Below, piece by piece: positions 7,671-16,183 of a DNA stretch of 64,000 nt. The DNA is from Planctomyces sp. (GTDB lineage Bacteria > Planctomycetota > Planctomycetia > Planctomycetales > Planctomycetaceae). Position 1 is the first letter of the stretch. Each line of letters begins with the position of its first letter. Under the pieces are notes generated by a model. It made no database searches. It was given only the letters and a program-made list of their open reading frames with translations, and was not told the origin of the DNA. The position numbers were made by a program, and so were the translations under genes. Location of the stretch: the NCBI GenBank assembly GCA_019636235.1, contig JAHBXW010000019.1, positions 36,621 to 100,620 on the forward strand, written 5' to 3'.

Positions 7671-8795
7671 TCATTTCGCGGCCAGCGACTTCCAGCGAGC
7701 CGCCTTCAGGCTGCCGTCCGCTTCGCGGTCGCGATGCTCGACCAGGCAGGCGATGTCCGGGCGGACCCACACCCCTTCGACTGAACACCGCACCGCCGGC
7801 CGCCGGATCGGCCGCTCCCGAAGCTGGCGGGCCAGCGTCTGCCGCTCCGACAGCGGGATGCCGACCGTTTCCAGCGGGCCGGCATACGTCCAGGGGCCGT
7901 CCGCTTCACGGGCGGCGAGCAGCAGCGTCTTGATGCGCCCCTCCTCGTCCGGAAGGTATCCGAAGACGACGCATTCCAAGGTCGTGTACGGGCGGACTTC
8001 CTCGGCCTCCGCGCCGGGCGCCAGGCCATTCGCGGCCCCGGCCGCCAGGCCCGCCGCCTGCGAGCCTTCGCCCGCGAACTGCGTCACCGCCTCGTCAATG
8101 CTCTCGACTTCTTCTCCCTGAGCGTTCTTGGCCAGCGACGCGCCGGGATTCGCCACCACGAGCTTCTTCTTCGGCTTGTTGTCGACCTCGAAGATGCGGC
8201 CGAAGTCCCGGCCGATCATCGCCATCCCGCCCAGCCAAACGATCAGCCCCACGCATGCGACCTGCAGCATCCGCTGCGTCTCCGGCAGCGCCAGCAGGGC
8301 CGGCCGCCAGATCGCCACGGGATTCACGAAGGCGTCCAGCGGACCCATCTTGTCGGTCGTCGCCGCTCCGAAGAAGTACGCCAGCGCATGTCCGGTCCCC
8401 GCCGCCGCCAGACCGAGCAGAATGTGCGCGGCCCCGGCCGGCAGCCGCCACGCCGAATCCGCCAGCAGAACGTTTGCAGCGACCACCTCCGCCAGACTCA
8501 GCAGGCACACGCCGCCGAGCGCCTTCGACCACGGGGGCAGCAGTTCCCAGATGTTCCGCGGATCGTCATCCGATTCGCTCGCGGTCTCCTGGTCGACGTC
8601 GACCTTCCGGTTCAACCGCGGATGGAATCCGCACTGCGGGCACCAGGATGTCGAGCCCCAGGCCGTCGTGACGCGGCATTCGGCGCACGTTTGCACGTTG
8701 CCCTGCAGGGGGGCGGTCTTGGGAGCGGCGGCAGGCGGCGCGGCAGGCGCCGCGACCGAAGGCTCGAGTTCCGGTTCAGCGGTCGCTGCACTCAT
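7671..8795 (-). CDS. Zinc-ribbon membrane protein with a C-terminal DNA-ligase-like OB-fold region
   Basis: A 374-residue protein. Residues 37-55 form a CxxC...CxxC zinc ribbon (C37, C40, C52, C55) after an Ala/Pro-rich start. The middle has several hydrophobic segments (ALGGVCLLSLAEVVAANVLL, ILLGLAAAGTGHALAYFF, RMLQVACVGLIVWLGGMAMI), so it is a membrane protein with roughly three to four spans. The last 105 residues resemble the C-terminal OB domain of ATP-dependent DNA ligases. They run CVVFGYLPDEEGRIKTLLLA, WTYAGPLETVG, RQLRERPIRRP, GVWVRPDIACLVEHRD and DGSLKAARWKSLA. The nucleotidyltransferase domain and active-site lysine motif are absent, so ligase activity is not expected. The start at 8795 (ATG) opens directly onto the zinc-ribbon region. 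The role is unknown. Confidence 0.65.
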   Translation of the reverse strand: MSAATAEPELEPSVAAPAAPPAAAPKTAPLQGNVQTCAECRVTTAWGSTSWCPQCGFHPRLNRKVDVDQETASESDDDPRNIWELLPPWSKALGGVCLLSLAEVVAANVLLADSAWRLPAGAAHILLGLAAAGTGHALAYFFGAATTDKMGPLDAFVNPVAIWRPALLALPETQRMLQVACVGLIVWLGGMAMIGRDFGRIFEVDNKPKKKLVVANPGASLAKNAQGEEVESIDEAVTQFAGEGSQAAGLAAGAANGLAPGAEAEEVRPYTTLECVVFGYLPDEEGRIKTLLLAAREADGPWTYAGPLETVGIPLSERQTLARQLRERPIRRPAVRCSVEGVWVRPDIACLVEHRDREADGSLKAARWKSLAAK

Positions 8796-9025
8796 CGCAG
8801 ACCTGCCCTCGGGGATGAAGACTTTGCCAGAACTCCGCGATCGTCGCGGAACGTCGGCCATCCCAACCCTAGCTCCCAAACGATCGCACTGTTGCGAATT
8901 CGCCACGTTCACGGGGCTTGCGGGCCGGCTGTCGCTGTTGTGCGGGATGCGCGACCGGCGTACGATCACGAATCAGTCGTCGCTGATGCGAAAGCGCGCC
9001 ACGGGCGCGAATCCGGGAGTGGCCG

Positions 9026-10465
9026 ATGCTGTCGATTCTTGGACGTTCTCAGTCCGCGTGCGACCGGGTGTCGCGGCGGCAGTTGCTGCAGGCCGGCGGC
9101 GCGGGTCTGCTGGGCCTGTCCGTCCCCAGGCTCCTCGCCGCGGAGTCGGTGTCCCGGGCCGATCGCCCCGCGCGGGCCAGGTCCGTCATCTTCCTGTTTC
9201 TGTATGGCGGGCCCAGCCAGCTGGAAACGTTCGACATGAAGCCGGACGCCGCGGACACCGTGCGCGGTCCGTTTCGCCCGATCGCCTGCCGCACCCCGGA
9301 ACTCCGCATCTGCGAGAAGCTGCCGCAACTGGCGAAGCTCTCGGACAAATACAGCGTCATCCGCACGATGTCGCACGACTACAACGACCACAGCGGCGGC
9401 GGGCATTACCTGCAGACGGGACGCCGCTGGCACGTGCCGATCGGCGGCGGCTTCAATCACACGCCGCGCGACTGGCCGTCGATGGGGTCGGTCACCGAAT
9501 ACCTGGCGCAGCACGCGCCCGGCGGCCTCGCGCGGGACCTGCCGGCGTATGCCGTCCTGCCGAACATGCTGGGCCGCATCGAGCAGGAAGGGCAGTATCA
9601 CCGGCCGGGGGAACACGCGGGCTGGCTGGGCCGCGCCTACAACCCGCTGACGACGCGGATCGATCGCCGCAACCTGGAGGACAATCCCTACTGGCGGGAC
9701 TGCACCGACGAAGAGTTGACGTTCGCCATCGACGGGCTGGCCGCGGCGCCGGAATTGACGCTGGACCGCAACCGTCGACGGATGTCGCTGGTCGAGGAGT
9801 TCGATGCCGGTCTGCGGCGGTTCGAATCGCGCCGGGTGGGCGAGTACTCACGATTTCAGGAGCGGGCGCTGTCGCTGGTGACGTCCGACCGGACCCGCGC
9901 CGCGCTCGACATCCGCCGCGAGCCGGACGCGCTCCGCGACCGCTACGGCCGGCACCTGTTCGGCCAGTCGGTCCTCATGGCGCGTCGTCTGGTCGAAGCC
10001 GGCATGCGATTCGTCACCGTGCATTACGACTGCTGCGACGGATACAGCTGGGACTCGCATCGGAACAGCGCGGACGTCGACAAGCACCTGCTGCCGACGA
10101 CCGACCAGGCGACAGCGGCGCTGCTGGAAGACCTTGAGCAGCGGGGCCTGCTGGACGAGACGCTGGTCGTCTGCCTGGGCGAGATGGGCCGCACGCCGAA
10201 GGCGAACTCGGACTGGGGCCGGGACCATTGGAGCACGCTGTTCTGCTGCCTGCTGGCGGGCGCTGGCATCCGCGGCGGCACGGTGTATGGGACGACGGAT
10301 GGAGATGCGGCGTATGCGCTGGATCGTCCGGTGTCGCCGGAGGACCTGGCGGCGACGATCTACACCGCGCTGGGCATCGATCCCGAGGTCCGGCTGCCCG
10401 ATGCGCAGGGTCGTCCCTCGCCGATCGTCGAAGGAGGCGAGGCGGTGGAGGCGCTCTTCGGGTGA
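9026..10465 (+). CDS. DUF1501 family secreted protein (Tat signal)
   Basis: A 479-residue protein of the DUF1501 family, abundant in Planctomycetes and related to the alkaline phosphatase/sulfatase fold. The N-terminus contains the twin-arginine segment SRRQLLQAGGAGLLGLS (residues 16-32). The family start is ARSVIFLFLYGGPSQLETFD, followed by SHDYNDHSGGGHYLQTG. The late segment LGEMGRTPKANSDWGRDHWS carries the conserved G-R-T-P and D-x-x-H-W elements. In Planctomycetes these genes usually pair with DUF1549/DUF1553 cytochrome-like genes, but no such partner is present here. The start has a ribosome binding site (GGGAG) eight bases upstream. Predicted to act outside the cytoplasmic membrane; the substrate is unknown. 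Confidence 0.9.
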   Translation: MLSILGRSQSACDRVSRRQLLQAGGAGLLGLSVPRLLAAESVSRADRPARARSVIFLFLYGGPSQLETFDMKPDAADTVRGPFRPIACRTPELRICEKLPQLAKLSDKYSVIRTMSHDYNDHSGGGHYLQTGRRWHVPIGGGFNHTPRDWPSMGSVTEYLAQHAPGGLARDLPAYAVLPNMLGRIEQEGQYHRPGEHAGWLGRAYNPLTTRIDRRNLEDNPYWRDCTDEELTFAIDGLAAAPELTLDRNRRRMSLVEEFDAGLRRFESRRVGEYSRFQERALSLVTSDRTRAALDIRREPDALRDRYGRHLFGQSVLMARRLVEAGMRFVTVHYDCCDGYSWDSHRNSADVDKHLLPTTDQATAALLEDLEQRGLLDETLVVCLGEMGRTPKANSDWGRDHWSTLFCCLLAGAGIRGGTVYGTTDGDAAYALDRPVSPEDLAATIYTALGIDPEVRLPDAQGRPSPIVEGGEAVEALFG

Positions 10466-10520
10466 TGCGTCGCCGGGCGGGCGCGGCGGACTGGCATGCC
10501 GCCTGAGCGCCGACCAGGTC

Positions 10521-12818
10521 CTAATTCATATCGCCCAGAATCGTTTTTTCCGCCGCCGCGGTCACCGTGCTGCTTCGCCCCACCGCACGCGGCCCCTGCC
10601 CCTGCCCCTGCCCTGGCCCCTGGCCGCGATCGTGACGTCCCCACCAGTCGTCCGCGTCCTCCAGAGACCAACCCCCCGCGGCCGGCGAACGCGCGATCAG
10701 TTGCGCCAGATCCCGCGCCGTCTGCGGTCGGCGAGCCCGGTTCTTGTCCAGGCAGGCCAACAGCGCGCTCTCCAGTTCCCCGCTCACCGGCTGACTGGTC
10801 CGTTCCGAGGGAGGGATCGGCAGTTCGGACACATGCTGCTGGCAGAGCCGCACCAGGCTGTCGGCGTCGAACACCGGCCGGCCGGTCAGCAGGAAGTAGC
10901 CCACCGCGCCGACGGCGTACAGGTCGCTGCGCGGATCGATGAGCGCCGGCGTCTGGATCGCTTCGGGCGACATGTACAGCGGCGTGCCGGCCATGGAATT
11001 GGCGCCCGTCAGCGCCGACTGCTTCTCCTCGTCGAGCGCCTTCACCAGTCCGAAGTCGAGGATTTTGACGACGTCCGCCTCGCCCCCCCGGCGGTTGATC
11101 ATGATGTTCGCCGGCTTGATGTCGCGGTGCACCAGCCCCAGGCTGTGCGCCTCGTACAACGAACCGCAGACCTGGCTGAGAATGCGGACGATGCGCCCCT
11201 CGGGCTGCGGTCCGTACTGATCGACGAGCGTCTGCAGGGTGATGCCGTCGAGGTATTCCATGGCGTAGTAGAAGACCCCCTCGGGCGTGCGGCCGTAGTC
11301 GTAGATCGCGACCGTGTTCGGGTGGTTCAACTGACAGGTGATCTGCACCTCGCGTTCAAACCGCTGGATCGTCTCGTCCGTCACCTTGTCGACATCCAGC
11401 AGCTTGACGGCCGTCGGCCGCCGGAGCATCGCATGATGCCCGCGGTACACGACACCCATCGCCCCAGAGCCCACTTTCTCCTCCAGCGTGTACTGACCCA
11501 GTTGCCGGGCCTCGACCGCCGCCTCCCGCGCCTGACGCTGGACCTTCGACATGTGCACAGTGAACGCCAGGATGGCCAGCGATGAGGCGATCAACAGTCC
11601 GAACAGGCTGAAGAATGTCGTCCTCAGGATCGTCAACGGCCGGAACGCCTCGGCAGCGTCGATGCTCGTCAGCACGCCGACGTCATAGTCCGGCAACCAG
11701 GTCCACGCGGCCACCACCGGCACGCCGCGATAGTCCCGCGAGCCGTCCACGTCGGACCCCGGCCGTCCGGCGATCGCCTCCGCGACGCACTTCATCAGCG
11801 GCAGTTCCGACCGGCGCACCTGTGGCCGGTGTCCGGATGTCAGGTCCCCCTGCGGGTCGCGCAGCGAGATGTTCAGGATGGACTGCGAGTCGTCCCGGTC
11901 CGGCAGCAGCCCCAGCAGGATGAGGTCATTGTCGAACCGGCTGTTCGAGACGAGCCGTCCCGTCCGGTCGAACGCGTAGGTTTCACCGGTCCGTCCGCTC
12001 GAACCAAGCGACAGGATGCGGGTGAATTCCCGTTCGGGCCGGATGCGGAGCGCGAGCGCGGCCACGACCTGAAAGTCCTCGTTGCGGATCGGCGCGCAGA
12101 CGAACATCGTGGGGATGTCGGTTTCCAGCCGTCCCTGCGCGTCCCGCATCACCACGACGCTGGGGAACGGAGGGGAGACGGTCGACTGGCCGTCGAGCGT
12201 CCGGGTCAGAAATGTTTCATACTCCGGGATGCCGATCTGCCCCAGGAGTTCCGGATTGGTCGCCGCGACGATCCGCTTCGTCCGGTCCGCGACGAAGTAA
12301 CCGGCGTAGTCGTAGGCCGTCATCGAGGGGGCCAGTTCCCGCTGCAGTTCGAGCGAATCGTTCCGGACGCTGGCGGCGTCGGTTGCCGCCTCCGGGGCGG
12401 AATCCTGCAGCAGCCGCGCCGTCGACTCGCGGATCGGCCGGGCGTTCGCCAGCAGCTCGGCCTGCGACTGCTGGACGCGGTACCAGGTCTCGATCATCGC
12501 CGTTTCGACGCGCAGCAGCGTGTCGAGTTCGCCCCGCAGCCGCTCCTTCATCGTCGATTCAATGACATGCCGCAGTCCAAGTCCGATCGTCGCCAGGACC
12601 ACCACGGCGATGATTGGCCACAGCCACATTTGCTTGCGAAGGAACACGCCGGTCCGCGCGACGCTGCGGGACACGCTGCCCGAAGCCCAGGTCATGTGAG
12701 CGGCCGGCTGGGAGGCGTCGGCGCTGGCTCGGCGGAGCCGTCGGACGAGACTCTTCAAGAAACTGCCTGCGGAAATGGACGTGAGGACGTTCGCCCCCCT
12801 GGGGAGGGTGTGGCGCAC
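10521..12818 (-). CDS. Cache-domain sensor Ser/Thr protein kinase (Hanks type)
   Basis: A 765-residue membrane kinase from the GTG at 12818; an ATG at 12695 is a possible shorter start. A first membrane helix (MWLWPIIAVVVLATIGLGLR, about 64-83) is followed by a roughly 315-residue extracytoplasmic double-Cache-like sensor with YAGYFVADRTKRIVAATNPE and DVGVLTSIDAAEAF. A second helix (about 399-421) leads to the cytoplasmic kinase. The kinase has a glycine loop (VGSGAMGVVYRG, 449-460), catalytic Lys472 in AVKLLD, HRDIKPANI (564-572) and DFG (588-590). The region after the kinase is Gly/Gln-rich (GQGPGQGQGQG). The kinase-last layout with an N-terminal Cache sensor is the reverse of the common PASTA kinase arrangement. 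No substrate gene is obvious. The product likely links an external small-molecule signal to phosphorylation. Confidence 0.88.
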   Translation of the reverse strand: MRHTLPRGANVLTSISAGSFLKSLVRRLRRASADASQPAAHMTWASGSVSRSVARTGVFLRKQMWLWPIIAVVVLATIGLGLRHVIESTMKERLRGELDTLLRVETAMIETWYRVQQSQAELLANARPIRESTARLLQDSAPEAATDAASVRNDSLELQRELAPSMTAYDYAGYFVADRTKRIVAATNPELLGQIGIPEYETFLTRTLDGQSTVSPPFPSVVVMRDAQGRLETDIPTMFVCAPIRNEDFQVVAALALRIRPEREFTRILSLGSSGRTGETYAFDRTGRLVSNSRFDNDLILLGLLPDRDDSQSILNISLRDPQGDLTSGHRPQVRRSELPLMKCVAEAIAGRPGSDVDGSRDYRGVPVVAAWTWLPDYDVGVLTSIDAAEAFRPLTILRTTFFSLFGLLIASSLAILAFTVHMSKVQRQAREAAVEARQLGQYTLEEKVGSGAMGVVYRGHHAMLRRPTAVKLLDVDKVTDETIQRFEREVQITCQLNHPNTVAIYDYGRTPEGVFYYAMEYLDGITLQTLVDQYGPQPEGRIVRILSQVCGSLYEAHSLGLVHRDIKPANIMINRRGGEADVVKILDFGLVKALDEEKQSALTGANSMAGTPLYMSPEAIQTPALIDPRSDLYAVGAVGYFLLTGRPVFDADSLVRLCQQHVSELPIPPSERTSQPVSGELESALLACLDKNRARRPQTARDLAQLIARSPAAGGWSLEDADDWWGRHDRGQGPGQGQGQGPRAVGRSSTVTAAAEKTILGDMN

Positions 12819-12944
12819 GGGAGGCTGAGGGGACTTCAGTATGGCCGGCCGACAAAACCCCTGTCCATGAGGTGTTTTGAGCCGCCTCGCAAGACCAGAC
12901 CTCGCAGAGCCCGTCGAAAGCGCCCGCGTTTCGGCGGCCCGTCC

Positions 12945-14339
12945 TCACGCCGCCCGGCGCGTCGCCCCGGCCGCGGCCCCGCTCAGACTCTCCAGCACCA
13001 GGCCGACGACGCGGGCCGTCGCCCCTTGCTGGGCCAGCACCAGATTCCGCGCCCGCTGACCCTGCCCGCGGCGCGCCTCCGGATTCCGCAGCAACTCCCG
13101 AATCGCCGCGGCGAGCGCCGCGCCGTCGGGAATGATCGTGAGGGCCTCGCGCCCCCGCAGCAGCTCGACATCATGCCGAAAGTTCCAGGTGTTGGGACCG
13201 ACGATGACGGCCGCCCCGTACGCCGCCGGCTCGAGCATGTTCTGACCGCCCCGGGACGTCAGGCTGCCGCCCACGAACGCGATGTCCGCCAGCCCCCAGC
13301 ACGCGCCCAGTTCGCCCAGCGTATCGAGCAACAGCACGGACGACTTCGAGGGTTCCGAAACCGCAGACCGGCCGCGCCCCGTGCTCGAAGACTCGCCCGC
13401 ATTGTGTCCGCTCGATCGGCGGTGCACCAAATGCCCGCGCCGCTCGATCATCCGGGCCGCATCGTCGAATCGCTCCGCGTGCCGGGGGACAATCACCAGC
13501 CGCAGGTTCGGAAACTCCGGCCGCAGCGACTCCCAGGCGTCCAGCGCCGCCGCTTCCTCGATCGCCTGCGTGCTGCCGGCAATGAACACGGCGTCGCCTG
13601 CCGATAGCCCGAAGGCGCTGCGCAGCTCCAGCGTCCGCGGCTGCTGGCGATCGACTTCGAGGCCGTCGTACTTCACCGAGCCGGTGACGACGATGCGGTC
13701 TCGCGGCGCGCCGAGCGCTGCGAACCGGTCCGCGTACTCAATGGTCTGCGCGGTGATCGCCTCGAAGCGGGCCAGAATCCGCCCGATCCAGATTCGGGCC
13801 CGGCGATATCCCCGGAAGCTCCGCTCGCCCATCCGGCCGTTCAGCAGCAGCAACGGACATCCCGAGGCGTGCACGGCCGCGATCAGATTCGGCCACAGCT
13901 CCAGTTCCGCCAGCGCGACGACGTCCGGCCGCACGCGACGGATCGCGCGCCGCACGGCCCATGTGAAGTCGAGCGGGCAGTAGAACACGACCGCGTTCGG
14001 AAACTTCTCCTGCGCCACGGCCCGGCCGGTCGGCGTCGTCGTCGAAATCCAGATTCCAATGTCCGGCCGCGCCGCGCGAATCGCTGAGATGATCGGTCGC
14101 AGCAGCAGCACCTCGCCCACGCTGACCGCGTGCAACCACAGACAGGGCTCCGCCGAGCGCCGAATGGGAACGGCGCCGAGAAACTTCTCCCGCCACCCAG
14201 CGCGGTACTTCCCGTAGCGCAGGCGGCGATAAACCAGCAGCGGCGCGGCCGCCGTCAGCAGCAGCAGGTACGCGGCGTTCAGCAGCCAGCCGGCGACGGG
14301 CGGCGCACACCGGACGGCGGAAGATCCTCGCGGCGACAT
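12945..14339 (-). CDS. waaA: 3-deoxy-D-manno-octulosonic acid transferase
   Basis: A 464-residue membrane-anchored GT-B glycosyltransferase. The N-terminal hydrophobic anchor (LLNAAYLLLLTAAAPLLVY) is followed by YRAGWREKFLG, then LWLHAVSVGEVLLLRPII, the acceptor-side signature of WaaA/KdtA with its catalytic Glu. ISTTTPTGRAVA, ALAELELWPNLI and LLLLNGRMGERS also match. The donor-side signature is AFVGGSLTSRGGQNMLEPAA. WaaA adds Kdo to the lipid A precursor at the inner membrane, so its presence implies lipopolysaccharide-type outer-membrane lipid. Unusually, an insertion (HRRSSGHNAGESSSTGRGRS) precedes the donor motif. The gene overlaps the upstream sugar transferase gene by one base and is translationally coupled to it. 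Confidence 0.9.
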   Translation of the reverse strand: MSPRGSSAVRCAPPVAGWLLNAAYLLLLTAAAPLLVYRRLRYGKYRAGWREKFLGAVPIRRSAEPCLWLHAVSVGEVLLLRPIISAIRAARPDIGIWISTTTPTGRAVAQEKFPNAVVFYCPLDFTWAVRRAIRRVRPDVVALAELELWPNLIAAVHASGCPLLLLNGRMGERSFRGYRRARIWIGRILARFEAITAQTIEYADRFAALGAPRDRIVVTGSVKYDGLEVDRQQPRTLELRSAFGLSAGDAVFIAGSTQAIEEAAALDAWESLRPEFPNLRLVIVPRHAERFDDAARMIERRGHLVHRRSSGHNAGESSSTGRGRSAVSEPSKSSVLLLDTLGELGACWGLADIAFVGGSLTSRGGQNMLEPAAYGAAVIVGPNTWNFRHDVELLRGREALTIIPDGAALAAAIRELLRNPEARRGQGQRARNLVLAQQGATARVVGLVLESLSGAAAGATRRAA

Positions 14340-14971
14340 CAGGCGGCCCGCCTCGCCGCCGCTGCCGGAGGCGTTCCCTGAAACCGGGGCATCGTCGCAT
14401 GGCCGTCCGCGGACACGCCCGTGCGCAGCAACACCCGCGCCACCGTCCGCCACAGGATCAGGGCATCGAGTCGAAACGACAGCCGCTCGACGTATTCGAC
14501 GTCCTGGCGCAGGCGGTCCTCCCAGGTGGTCTGATTGCGACCCTGCACCTGCGCCCAGCCGGTGACGCCGGGAAGGACTTCGTGACGTCGCCGCTGGTCC
14601 TCGGAGTACAGGGGCAGATACTCCATCAGCAGCGGGCGCGGGCCGACGAGGCTCATCTCGCCGCGGAGGACGTTCCAGAGTTCGGGCAGCTCGTCAAGGC
14701 TGGTGGAGCGCAGCCACCGGCCGAACGCGGGCAGCCGCTGGTCGTCGGGCAGCAGTTCGCCGTCCGGCCCGCGGGCGTCAGTCATCGAACGGAACTTCCA
14801 CATGCGGAACGGGCGGCCGTCGCGCCCGGGCCGAATCTGCGAGAACAGCACCGGCGACCCCAGCCGCACGCGGACCAGCAGGGCGATCGCCGCCAGCACG
14901 GGCGCCAGCAGCAGCAACCCCGCGGCGGCTGCCGTGCGATCCAGCAATGATTTCAGGACCAGGCGGTACAT
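14339..14971 (-). CDS. Undecaprenyl-phosphate sugar transferase (initiating glycosyltransferase, WcaJ/PglC type)
   Basis: A 210-residue bacterial sugar transferase. A single N-terminal hydrophobic helix (AAAGLLLLAPVLAAIALLV) is followed by LGSPVLFSQIRPGRDGRPF and MWKFRSM, with the family K-F-R-S-M signature. LRSTSLDELPELWNVLRGEM follows, carrying the catalytic Asp-Glu of the DELPxLWNVL motif. SLVGPRPLL and PGVTGWAQVQGRN complete it. Such enzymes transfer a sugar phosphate to undecaprenyl phosphate to begin exopolysaccharide, O-antigen or glycan synthesis. Length and missing extra domains fit the short PglC-like class. It lies between waaA and a glycosyltransferase gene in a minus-strand envelope operon. 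Confidence 0.92.
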   Translation of the reverse strand: MYRLVLKSLLDRTAAAAGLLLLAPVLAAIALLVRVRLGSPVLFSQIRPGRDGRPFRMWKFRSMTDARGPDGELLPDDQRLPAFGRWLRSTSLDELPELWNVLRGEMSLVGPRPLLMEYLPLYSEDQRRRHEVLPGVTGWAQVQGRNQTTWEDRLRQDVEYVERLSFRLDALILWRTVARVLLRTGVSADGHATMPRFQGTPPAAAARRAA

Positions 14972-14984
14972 GGGGCGATCGGTC

Positions 14985-16121
14985 TCAGGCGGCGGCGCGC
15001 TCGGCGTCGGCAGGGATGAGCTGGCGAATCATCTCGTCGTTGATCCGGTCGACGTCGAAGCGCTCGCAGGCCAGGCGGCGGCTCTCGCGCCCCATGTGCT
15101 CGCGGACTTCCGCCGATGCGGCGAGTTCGAGCATCGCCCGGGCCAGCGAGGGCGCGCTGCGCGGCGGCGTCTTGAAGCCGTTCACGCCCTCGACGACCGT
15201 CTCGCGACAGCCCGGGACGTCCGTCGTGATGATCGGCCGCCCGAGCGCCATCGCCTCCTGAATCGAACGCGGCGCGCCTTCCCGATAGTACGAGGGCAGC
15301 ACGAACACATTCGCCTGCTGGAGAAACGGCCGCACGTCCGAGGCGGAGCCAAGATACTCGACCCCCGTCTCGCGCAGGCAGGCGTTCAACTCCTCCGGAA
15401 CGATGCCCGAAGGACCGGGGTCGAACGGGCCCAGAATCTGTGCGACGGCGTCCGGATGCGACTGCCGGACGATCGCGGCCGCCTCCGAGAACTCGCGGAT
15501 GCCCTTCTCCCGCAACAGCCGGGCGATGAGCAGGAATCGCGGCGCATCGGTCGGGAGAGGCGCCGGAGCGAACTCCGACAGATCGACGCCCGTCCCCCAC
15601 ACGCGGACCGTCCGCTCCCGCCGCGCGAGGCCCAGCGACACAAACTCCTGCAGGTCGTCCGGATTCTGAAAGATGGTCTTGTGATAGCCCGCCAGCGCCG
15701 AGCGATACAGCCGCTCGACGGCGATCCGCAACAGCCGGCGCTTCCAGCCCCCCGGGTTGAACGCGGCGCCGCCGCCCGTCATCAGCGCGACGCGATGCGG
15801 AACTCCAGCGCGAACAGCCGCCCATCCGCCGAAGATCACAGGCTTGATCGTGTAGGCCATCCACACGTCCGGCCGAATCGCCTTCAGGCTGCGCGCCAAT
15901 CGCCCGGCCAGCCGCCAGTCGGCCACCGGATTCTGTCCGCGACGCACGAACGGCACGGCCTGAAACTCGATCCCCCAGGCCGCCAGCTCCGACGCCACCG
16001 ACGCGTCCTCTTCCCCGGCGATCGCGACGACGTCATGCCCGCCATCTTTCAGCCGCCGCAGCAGCGGTCCCCGAAAATTGACAAGCGATCGCGCCAGGCT
16101 GCCCATGATGGCGATCTTCAT
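14985..16121 (-). CDS. Glycosyltransferase family 4 (PglA/WbpY-like)
   Basis: A 378-residue GT-B enzyme beginning MKIAIMGSLARSLVNFRGPL. The N-terminal half has GGHDVVAIAGEED and WMAYTIKPVIFGGWAA, typical of the PglA/GalNAc-transferase-like branch. Next comes MTGGGAAFNPGG, then the FQNPDDLQEF acceptor-domain end with VWGTGVDLSEFAP. The donor half has LLIARLLREKGIREFSEAA, the YLG.ASDVRPFL segment, VLPSYYREGAPRSIQEAMA and GRPIITTDVPGCRETV, a standard GT4 E-x7-E region. It should transfer a nucleotide-activated sugar to a polyprenyl-linked acceptor in the cytoplasm. It lies 13 bases upstream of the initiating transferase gene, consistent with sequential steps. Confidence 0.9.
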   Translation of the reverse strand: MKIAIMGSLARSLVNFRGPLLRRLKDGGHDVVAIAGEEDASVASELAAWGIEFQAVPFVRRGQNPVADWRLAGRLARSLKAIRPDVWMAYTIKPVIFGGWAAVRAGVPHRVALMTGGGAAFNPGGWKRRLLRIAVERLYRSALAGYHKTIFQNPDDLQEFVSLGLARRERTVRVWGTGVDLSEFAPAPLPTDAPRFLLIARLLREKGIREFSEAAAIVRQSHPDAVAQILGPFDPGPSGIVPEELNACLRETGVEYLGSASDVRPFLQQANVFVLPSYYREGAPRSIQEAMALGRPIITTDVPGCRETVVEGVNGFKTPPRSAPSLARAMLELAASAEVREHMGRESRRLACERFDVDRINDEMIRQLIPADAERAAA

Positions 16122-16183
16122 CGGTCTCCTCGCTGGCAAAGGCGTTGGTCCGGGCCCGTCGACGCATCTCCCGCTGGCGGCCT

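Noticed and set aside
12082..13607. Long plus-strand frames (up to 592 residues) through the kinase and Kdo transferase genes
   Set aside because: They are G+C-driven shadow frames without domains; the minus-strand frames contain complete kinase and WaaA motif sets.
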